Origin: Bacteroidia bacterium
Lineage (GTDB): Bacteria > Bacteroidota > Bacteroidia > B-17B0 > Aurantibacillaceae
DNA: 64,000 bases
NCBI GenBank assembly: GCA_025455485.1
Contig: JALOMJ010000002.1
Coordinates: forward strand, 1 to 64,000
Reading direction: 5' to 3'
The position numbers and the translations under genes were made by a program. Within the stretch, counting starts at the first letter, position 1. Each line of letters starts with the position of its first letter. Of this stretch, positions 57,083-64,000 are shown one piece after another. The notes below the pieces were generated by a model. It made no database searches. It was not told where the DNA came from and saw only the letters and a program-made list of their open reading frames with translations.

Positions 57083-57313
57083 TTATTTTCGCAGCCAGGT
57101 GTGGAACCGTTTTTGAATGAATGGAATGTATACCCAAACCATTAGTGGAACAAGCAATAAACTGACGGACAATGTGCGAAAAGGTGTTGGAAGAAATTGC
57201 AGATGCGGAAGTAAAAGTAAAGAAAATAAGGTAATCATTGGATAAATAAAACACCAAACCAATAGCGCAAATTTCCATTTTTTTGGATGTTGGGGTAGGG
57301 GAACAGAGGACAT
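57083..57313 (-). CDS. Small membrane protein
   Basis: Two hydrophobic segments; several overlapping frames open, so less certain. Confidence 0.5.
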   Translation of the reverse strand: MSSVPLPQHPKKWKFALLVWCFIYPMITLFSLLLLPHLQFLPTPFRTLSVSLLLVPLMVWVYIPFIQKRFHTWLRK

Positions 57314-57326
57314 AATTAAGTTTGTT

Positions 57327-57959
57327 TCAGAAGGTGCTTAAGAGCTTTATTTCGTTTCGATAAAGCAGTAGTTTTTTGTCGTTTTCCAATTGTTTTAATA
57401 GACGTGAGATGACCACTCTGCTTGTGCCCATTTCTTCGGCAATTTGGTTATGGGAAAGTAAAATGGAAGATTTACCGGTAACTTTTGATTTGTTTTTTAA
57501 ATACTTAATTAATCGTTCATCAAGCTTGTGAAAGGCAATGCTTTCAAGTGATTTGAGTAATTCATTGAAACGTTGGGTAAAACTGTTAAAGATGTAGCTT
57601 TTCCAGCTGGGGTATTTTACCAGCCATTCATCCAGTTTTTCATGGGGTATGGAAATCAGTTCCACGTTATCTTCGGCAATGGCTTTGATTTCACTTTTTC
57701 TTGCCTCCATGCAGCAGGTATAGGCCATGGCGCAACTCTCATTTGAACTTAGGTAGTACAATAACAATTCATTTCCATCTTCGTCTTTTCGCATAACACG
57801 TATGGTGCCGCTCACAATCAATGGCATAAATTTGATTTGTTTGTTGTAGTCAATAATCACGTCTCCTTCTTTGAAAGACATAAGCTTACACCCTTCGCTA
57901 ATTTCATCGATGAGTTTTAATTCAAGAAAATGTTTGAGTTTTTCTTTAAGTGCCGTCAT
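57327..57959 (-). CDS. Crp/Fnr-family regulator
   Basis: cNMP-fold; HTH LSHNQIAEEMGTSRVVISRLLKQLEN. Confidence 0.92.
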   Translation of the reverse strand: MTALKEKLKHFLELKLIDEISEGCKLMSFKEGDVIIDYNKQIKFMPLIVSGTIRVMRKDEDGNELLLYYLSSNESCAMAYTCCMEARKSEIKAIAEDNVELISIPHEKLDEWLVKYPSWKSYIFNSFTQRFNELLKSLESIAFHKLDERLIKYLKNKSKVTGKSSILLSHNQIAEEMGTSRVVISRLLKQLENDKKLLLYRNEIKLLSTF

Positions 57960-58010
57960 AGTTTTTTTTTGTGAAGGCTAAAGGTATTTAAAAATACTAA
58001 GCAGGAAACG

Positions 58011-59741
58011 TTATCTGAATTCGTACGATGTGCCTTTAAGCTGTGTGAGCAATGTGTTTGGCTCATCGGTGGCTACCGCTCTGCCTTCTATTTTTGGGGC
58101 TACGGGCGAATGCTGGCTGAGGTACTCGATAATCACATCGTGTAGCAGGAAAGGTGTTTTTTTAGGATGCTTTACGTGTTCAATTCTGCACAAGGTGTCT
58201 TCAGGGTCGCCTTCGCGTTCACAGGCAACAATGTTGTATTCTTTCTCAGGATTTAAGGGTTTACCACCAATTTTCACCGAGTTTACCCTTTTACCCAAAT
58301 CATTTCCGATAGTGAAATTAACTTCCATGCCACTGTAACGCACAAACCAACCCCCAAAACGTTTGGAGGGATCTTTGGCGAAAGCATTTTGCAGTTCTTT
58401 TTCAAGCCAGTCCCATATTTGTTTGCCGCTCACTTTGGCCGTTTTTGCCTCACTGTTCACCGGCAGCATGTTCCATAAAAATTCTTTGGTAATCTTGGCC
58501 AGGCCGGTTTTGGGATCAAGGGCAAGGGGTTGGCAAAACCGAAAGCCGTTCGACAATGCAATGTCGGGTTTAAATTTCCACAAAATGGCATCGGTAATTA
58601 AATTGTCCATGGGTGTTTCCATTACAAAATAGCGTACAAGCGGCGTTTTGCTGGTGCCAATTACCACATCAAGATCTTTTTTAAATGGTTCATACGCTGC
58701 ATCTACAAGTTTCTGCACAGCTTTGTCAGGGGCGTATTTTGCCGGATCAACATCCAGCAATTGGTAGTGGATGTTTTTTAATTTACCATTGTCCATTTCA
58801 AAATCCAACTTACCCAAAAAGGAACCAAAGGCTCCGCATTCAACTACTTTTGTGTATTTGCCCTGAATGGGCTCTCTCACGCGCTCGTGTGTGTCAGCCC
58901 CCAAAATAATATCAACCCCTTCGCTTACCGGGTTGTTGGCGAGCCCTACCTGTTGCGCCAGGCCCATGTGTGTGGCAACGATTACCAGTGAACACCCCTC
59001 TACTTCCCGCAAAAGTTTAACGTATTTGGCCAAATTTTTATCGGCATGTTCAAATTTTAAACCTTCGCTGTATGCCGGACTCTGGCGTTTGGGAATTAAA
59101 TGATCGGTGTAGCCTATGAATCCAATTTTTGTGCCCCCAATAAATTTTATCCAGTACGGAGGATAAACCAATTCACCATTGTTTTCATCCTTGGTGTTGT
59201 GGTACATGTTGGCACAAATTTTTGCCGCATTCGCGTGGCCCATGTCGTACAACATTTTTTTCTTTTTATACACCACTTCCCAATTGCCGGGCAACATCAG
59301 GTCATAGCCCAGTTCATTAAAAATCGGAATAAGCACTTCACCTTCTGTTAAGGAAGCCACGGCATGTCCGTGAAAATAATCGCCACCATCGTAAAGTAAA
59401 GTAGTGTCAGGAGCTTTTTTCCTGAACGACTCAATCATGGTTTTTAAGACCGCAAGGCCTCCGCGTTTTTTATACACGGCTTGGTTGTTCTCCCAAAAAA
59501 ATTCGTCGTGCGTGAACAATTGTGCATGAATGTCGGTGGTAATTAAAATGCTGATGGTTTTCGCTTTTACGGCATTTGCGTCAGGTTTCATTTCAACCAG
59601 CTCATTTTTTTCAGCACCAATAAGTTCCGATACCGGACTTAGCATTGTGGCGAGACCGGCAAGTGTGGTTTTTTTTAAAAAATCCCTCCGGTTGTTCTGT
59701 GGTTTTGAGCTGCTTTTTTTCTTCTCCATCGCGTATTGCAT
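58011..59741 (-). CDS. SoxB/5'-nucleotidase-type metallophosphoesterase, Tat-exported
   Basis: Tat signal NRRDFLKKTTLAG; TTDIHAQL, GGDYFHG, SoxB-like GNWEVVYK, ATHMGL. Confidence 0.8.
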   Translation of the reverse strand: MQYAMEKKKSSSKPQNNRRDFLKKTTLAGLATMLSPVSELIGAEKNELVEMKPDANAVKAKTISILITTDIHAQLFTHDEFFWENNQAVYKKRGGLAVLKTMIESFRKKAPDTTLLYDGGDYFHGHAVASLTEGEVLIPIFNELGYDLMLPGNWEVVYKKKKMLYDMGHANAAKICANMYHNTKDENNGELVYPPYWIKFIGGTKIGFIGYTDHLIPKRQSPAYSEGLKFEHADKNLAKYVKLLREVEGCSLVIVATHMGLAQQVGLANNPVSEGVDIILGADTHERVREPIQGKYTKVVECGAFGSFLGKLDFEMDNGKLKNIHYQLLDVDPAKYAPDKAVQKLVDAAYEPFKKDLDVVIGTSKTPLVRYFVMETPMDNLITDAILWKFKPDIALSNGFRFCQPLALDPKTGLAKITKEFLWNMLPVNSEAKTAKVSGKQIWDWLEKELQNAFAKDPSKRFGGWFVRYSGMEVNFTIGNDLGKRVNSVKIGGKPLNPEKEYNIVACEREGDPEDTLCRIEHVKHPKKTPFLLHDVIIEYLSQHSPVAPKIEGRAVATDEPNTLLTQLKGTSYEFR

Positions 59742-61159
59742 TAAATCTTAAAATCAACAATCAAATTGAAATTAAGCATGTTTACTTTGTTATAAATATA
59801 ACGTAAATCATTGTAAGATTCACCTTGTTTGATTTTATAAACCAAAAGCAACCTTAGTGTCATGCCTTTAAAGAAATGTGAAAATCTGTACGCGGCATCT
59901 AAATTTATCTGATGGTAGGAAGGTATACCGTATTTGTTTAATCTGTAATTTTTCACATCCGGCAAATGGTAGTAACCATAACCAAGTCCGCTTGAAAAAC
60001 TTGAATTAAAGAAGTTCAGATTTGTTTTTGCCATAATGGCGTGTACACCGCCCAATCCTTCATTTCGCTCTCTTGGTAAAAAAGTATAAAAAGGTTCTTT
60101 TCCCCATTCGCGTGGCATCAGGTAACGGCCATCGCCGGTTATGTGAGTGTAATTGATGGAGGTGTTGTGCCGATTATTTTTTAATCCAATTTGTGCACTT
60201 AGCACATTAGCTTGCGCGCCTTTGTTAATATAGGTTTTGGACTGATCTGCATTACCACCATGGTTAATGGCATCCTGACGCAAATACATTATGCCTTGGT
60301 ACAAGTTGGCATTATTTTTTAGTTTTTGGTTGGTGTTAACTTCTAAAATGGCGGTATTCATGATGTTGTCGAGAAACCCGTTCCAGATGTTTATTTTCAG
60401 AGCGTCGTTTGGGCGAAAATAAAGGTTAGCAATGGCAAGTCCCGAACTGTATAAATTGCCCGCATAATTGGCTTTGCTTCCATCCACATTAAAGCCCATG
60501 GGATTTACCCCAATAGAATTGGCAACTGTAAACCACCGAATAGTTGAACGGGGCGATACCTCCCAAATCCAGCCGCCGTTTAATCCAAATTTTTTAGACT
60601 CATTGATGTTAATCCATACACCTTCCTCCAAAGTGGGACGCATTCTGCCGTCCTGAGGATTCATAAACGGTGTATTGATGTTGATTTTGCCAACGGTAAT
60701 AGCACTTTTTGAGAGGCTGTATTTGATGTACAGTTCCTCTAATCGATCGAGGTCGTTTTTATTGCTAGGATTCTCAATGTCGAACAAGCCCAATTCATAG
60801 CGATTGGAAGCCTTTGTTAGTTCATCGGGTTCATCTATGTTGGAGGATAGCAGGTTATAAATAAAAAAACCGCTAATCCCTGCTTGAAAACCATATACAG
60901 GGCGCGTTAATACGCCTATACCGGCCCCGGCACCCAGGGCATAATCGTCTTTTAATTCACCCTCATTGGTAGTGCTCATTAAAAAGGTTCGCACGTGTGC
61001 TTCCCAATGTGCCTTTAAAAAGCATGTTTCCAAACAGGCCGTATCTTTAGGGTTTAAAGCAATGTGATGCACGTCCACATCAGTTTGCTGCTGAGGCGGA
61101 TTTTGTGCTTTTGAATACCAAACGAAGAGGATTAGAAGCAGTATGAATAAGTGTTTCAT
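59741..61159 (-). CDS. Outer-membrane beta-barrel porin-like protein
   Basis: Signal peptide; alternating beta-strand pattern ending NLIVDFKI. Confidence 0.7.
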   Translation of the reverse strand: MKHLFILLLILFVWYSKAQNPPQQQTDVDVHHIALNPKDTACLETCFLKAHWEAHVRTFLMSTTNEGELKDDYALGAGAGIGVLTRPVYGFQAGISGFFIYNLLSSNIDEPDELTKASNRYELGLFDIENPSNKNDLDRLEELYIKYSLSKSAITVGKININTPFMNPQDGRMRPTLEEGVWININESKKFGLNGGWIWEVSPRSTIRWFTVANSIGVNPMGFNVDGSKANYAGNLYSSGLAIANLYFRPNDALKINIWNGFLDNIMNTAILEVNTNQKLKNNANLYQGIMYLRQDAINHGGNADQSKTYINKGAQANVLSAQIGLKNNRHNTSINYTHITGDGRYLMPREWGKEPFYTFLPRERNEGLGGVHAIMAKTNLNFFNSSFSSGLGYGYYHLPDVKNYRLNKYGIPSYHQINLDAAYRFSHFFKGMTLRLLLVYKIKQGESYNDLRYIYNKVNMLNFNLIVDFKI

Positions 61160-61183
61160 TTACTTATTTTTCAACTGAGCTGT

Positions 61184-61618
61184 TTAATTGCCTGCTTTAA
61201 TGTAACTCCAGCCTTGTTCTTGTTTGGTTACAATTTCTATAATGCCGGCTGGAACATAGCCGGCAATTTTCAGAATGCTGTTTCTGTCAATTTTTCTTTC
61301 TTTAATAGAAAATTCGCAGGCATTAAAAACAACCCCCTGTTTGGCAAGAGCGTTTATTTTATCCTCAACAATGGTTTTACCTGAGATTAACATATCCATG
61401 CCTGCACCGTGGCAAACCACTTCAATGCGTGTGCTTGGTGAAACGCTCAAAATGTTGTTGAATTGTTTCATGAGTTGTTTGTGAGCCATGGTATCTCCGC
61501 TTGTTAGCTGAAAAATTATTTTGTGCTCAGGTGTTTTAGTGTTTTGGGTTTGCGCAAAATTTGCCGAGGAGAAACCGAAAAGAAGGCTGAATGATAACAG
61601 GGTGATGAGTTTATACAT
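61184..61618 (-). CDS. Periplasmic DsrE/F-like protein
   Basis: Signal peptide; EVVCHGAGMDML, GVVFNACEFSIKE. Confidence 0.8.
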   Translation of the reverse strand: MYKLITLLSFSLLFGFSSANFAQTQNTKTPEHKIIFQLTSGDTMAHKQLMKQFNNILSVSPSTRIEVVCHGAGMDMLISGKTIVEDKINALAKQGVVFNACEFSIKERKIDRNSILKIAGYVPAGIIEIVTKQEQGWSYIKAGN

Positions 61619-61636
61619 ACTATAAAATTTAAAGAA

Positions 61637-62731
61637 TTAACTTTTTTGAGTTTGAGATGTCTTTTTTGCAATGATGGCTTTAAATGGTCCGTATTTGTGT
61701 TGATGTTCATCAAACCCATCAGAAAAAGGTCCAAAAGGATGATCAAAAGGTTTTTCTTCAATGTTTGGCCAATCTTTCGAGATATCTTTTTCAGGACGTG
61801 TTTGTGAATTCACATAAGCAGCAACATCCCAGGCTTCTTCATCACTAAGTTGAGCGGAGGTATGTGAAGCGCCAAGGGGCATGTTGTATTTTACATATTT
61901 TGCGAAATTTGAAAGACGGAACAAACCTGCCCCATCATTGTAACTTTTGGGCCCCCAAAGCGGAGGGTAAGTAAACGCAGTTTTATCAGCATTCATTAAA
62001 CCTGAACCATCTTTTTGATGACAACTCTGACATTTTTCTGCATACACCTTGTTTCCCAGTGCAGGTTCTGCAGCTCTGTCAAGAAAACTAATGTCTTTTA
62101 AACCTGATCCTGCTGCTTTTTTTCCCTTTTCAACATCTTTGCCTATCCACTGTATGTAGGCGGAAATCGCCTGCATTTCTTTTGAATTGGTATCCAGCGA
62201 TTTTCCATTTAAACTTCTTTCAAAACAATCGTTCACGCGCTTGTATAAATTTTCAATTTCACCTGAACGGGCACGGTATTTTGGATACGTTGAGGCCACA
62301 GAACCATAATTGTTACCGAATACTTTGGTGCCAGCTTCAAGATGACAGTTCTGACAATTCAAGCCGTTTGTGCTTTTGGCAAATACGGTGCCGGTTTCTC
62401 CAAAATATAGTGACGTGTTAACGATTAAATCTTTTCCGTAAGCAATCAAATCTTTTTTGTTCTCATTTTCAATTTCAGAAAAATCAGGGGCATGCCAAAA
62501 CTGGGCATTAACGAGTTTTTGTTTAAATTCTTCTCGAGCCGATTCGGTGAATAAACCATTGCTGTCGGCCTGAGGCGGTTTAATATCGGTTGTTTTCTTT
62601 TCCGGCAAATGAACGTCGAAAATTAATACCAGAAAGGTGATTAAAAGCAGAACAACCGCAATGGCAATGGTATTGCTTAGTTTCAGTATTACCGAAGCGG
62701 TTTTTTCTATTTCTTCCTGCTCTTTCATCAC
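61637..62731 (-). CDS. Diheme cytochrome c, thiosulfate dehydrogenase (TsdA)-like
   Basis: LNCQNCHLEAGTKVFGNNYGSVASTYPKYRARSGEIENLYKRVNDCFERSLNGK; second site CQSCH. Confidence 0.85.
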   Translation of the reverse strand: MMKEQEEIEKTASVILKLSNTIAIAVVLLLITFLVLIFDVHLPEKKTTDIKPPQADSNGLFTESAREEFKQKLVNAQFWHAPDFSEIENENKKDLIAYGKDLIVNTSLYFGETGTVFAKSTNGLNCQNCHLEAGTKVFGNNYGSVASTYPKYRARSGEIENLYKRVNDCFERSLNGKSLDTNSKEMQAISAYIQWIGKDVEKGKKAAGSGLKDISFLDRAAEPALGNKVYAEKCQSCHQKDGSGLMNADKTAFTYPPLWGPKSYNDGAGLFRLSNFAKYVKYNMPLGASHTSAQLSDEEAWDVAAYVNSQTRPEKDISKDWPNIEEKPFDHPFGPFSDGFDEHQHKYGPFKAIIAKKTSQTQKS

Positions 62732-62734
62732 AAT

Positions 62735-63241
62735 TTAATGCGGGAGTTTTTCTCTGATTTTTCCGTACGTCCAGGTGCCGGCGATGGCACTCAGCAAGGT
62801 TACAATCACCACGGTTGATCCTGATCCGATTTGAGCAAACAAGGGGCCGGGGCAGGCACCGGTAATGGCCCAGCCAACCCCAAACATCAAGCCGCCATAC
62901 ACATTGCCTTTATTAAATTGTTTAGGATGAATTTCCACTTCTTCACCGTAAATGGTTTTGATGTTGAATTTTCTGATCAGAAATACACTTATTATTCCAA
63001 CCACTACGGCTGAACCAATCACTCCATACATATGGAAAGACTGAAAACGAAACATTTCCTGAATACGAAACCAGGAAATGATTTCTGCTTTGATGAAAAT
63101 TACACCGAAAAGTAATCCTACGGCCGCATACTTTAAATTGTACCACCACGGATGCTTCAATTCAGACTCATTCACGCACATGGTGTCTGTGGCCCTGATT
63201 TTAAATTCTTCGGATTCTTTTGTGATATCTATTATTTTCAT
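62735..63241 (-). CDS. YeeE/YedE-family sulfur-compound transporter subunit
   Basis: GLMFGVGWAITGACPGPLFAQIG. Confidence 0.88.
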   Translation of the reverse strand: MKIIDITKESEEFKIRATDTMCVNESELKHPWWYNLKYAAVGLLFGVIFIKAEIISWFRIQEMFRFQSFHMYGVIGSAVVVGIISVFLIRKFNIKTIYGEEVEIHPKQFNKGNVYGGLMFGVGWAITGACPGPLFAQIGSGSTVVIVTLLSAIAGTWTYGKIREKLPH

Positions 63242-63244
63242 TGT

Positions 63245-63805
63245 TTAAAGACTTAAGATGAATGGTAAAATAAAATTGGCAAAAAGGATGCCTCCGGCCA
63301 TAAAGCAGCAGGTGGCTATTAAGGATGGCCATTGCAATGTGGAAAGGCCCATAATGGCATGCCCGCTTGTGCAACCGCCGGCATAACGTGTTCCAAAACC
63401 AACCAAAAATCCACCAACCACCATCATGATGAGTCCCTTCAGTGTGAATAAACTGCTCCAATTAAATAAATCAGGAGGCACGAGCCCAGAGAAGTTGCTG
63501 ATGCCATAACTGTTTAATTCTGCTGCAAGGGAAGGGTGAACCTCTACAGGACCGGCATTGGGTATAAAAGCACTGGTTAGAATTCCTCCAAGTAAAATAC
63601 CGCCAACAAAAAACAAATTCCAGATTTCTTTTTTCCAGTCGTATTTAAAAAATGGAATGTTGGCAGGCATACAGGCTGCGCAAATGTGCCTTAAGGAGGA
63701 ACTTATCCCAAAGGATTTGTTTCCGATTAGCAATAAAATTGGCACTATTAGTCCAATTAAAGGGCCGGCAATATACCAGGGCCATGGTTCAAAAATCCAG
63801 TTCAT
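63245..63805 (-). CDS. YeeE/YedE-family sulfur-compound transporter subunit
   Basis: [41 protein letters not shown]. Confidence 0.92.
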   Translation of the reverse strand: MNWIFEPWPWYIAGPLIGLIVPILLLIGNKSFGISSSLRHICAACMPANIPFFKYDWKKEIWNLFFVGGILLGGILTSAFIPNAGPVEVHPSLAAELNSYGISNFSGLVPPDLFNWSSLFTLKGLIMMVVGGFLVGFGTRYAGGCTSGHAIMGLSTLQWPSLIATCCFMAGGILFANFILPFILSL

Positions 63806-63829
63806 AGTTTTTTAGTTTAATGCAAATTT

Positions 63830-63843
63830 ATGACCTATGTCAT
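63830..63843. promoter_or_regulatory. Crp/Fnr-type palindrome ATGACCTATGTCAT upstream of sulfur operon
   Basis: Perfect ATGAC-N4-GTCAT; differs from the nos box at one spacer base. Confidence 0.7.
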
Positions 63844-64000
63844 GTAATTTGTGTCACTTTTGTAACACATGGCTATAGCAGCCAATGAGCGTGTATTAGA
63901 AAACCTTGCAGTTCAGCTTTTGCACTGCAATATTATTCAGTAATAATAATTTTTTTACGGTAGGCAGGCATATTATCCTGATAAATGCTGATAAAGTAAA

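Noticed and set aside
1-64000. CRISPR arrays, tRNA/rRNA genes, IS elements or prophage
   Set aside because: No repeat-spacer array, tRNA-like cloverleaf, transposase or phage gene was recognised by eye; tRNA scanning software was not run.

Overview
The window appears to be chromosomal DNA from a Bacteroidota bacterium (AT-rich, TAnnTTTG promoter-like sequences, fused CcoNO oxidase, Bacteroidota-type lipoprotein signals). It is mostly a low-oxygen respiration region. Contents in order: a PHA synthase pair (phaE/phaC-like) and a two-gene polysaccharide locus; ccoI; a clade II-type nos cluster (cytochrome c, nosZ, nosB-nosL fusion, nosD, nosF, nosY); ric; a fasciclin lipoprotein; an operon of an uncharacterised 603-aa protein, a tyrosine phenol-lyase-like enzyme, norC and a non-canonical norB; an Rrf2 regulator; nrdD, a detached glycyl-radical ORF and nrdG; a copper-uptake TonB receptor module; the cbb3 operon; hemN; a stress block (Hsp20, universal stress proteins, histidine kinase, REC-CRP regulator); a Crp/Fnr regulator; and a sulfur operon (two YeeE/YedE, TsdA-like, DsrE, porin, SoxB-like). 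The most interesting observations are: (1) a NorB-like subunit lacking one FeB histidine, two conserved glutamates and one heme b histidine, in an operon with a tyrosine phenol-lyase and an uncharacterised protein; (2) two intergenic palindrome families, ATGAY-N4-RTCAT (Crp/Fnr type) and TCGGAY-N6-RTCCGA (probable Rrf2 site), which recur together and suggest one regulon across the region; (3) tandem Crp/Fnr-type boxes spaced exactly 22 bp apart; (4) a stand-alone 55-aa NrdD glycyl-radical ORF. All motif finding and alignment was by eye. No database search was run.
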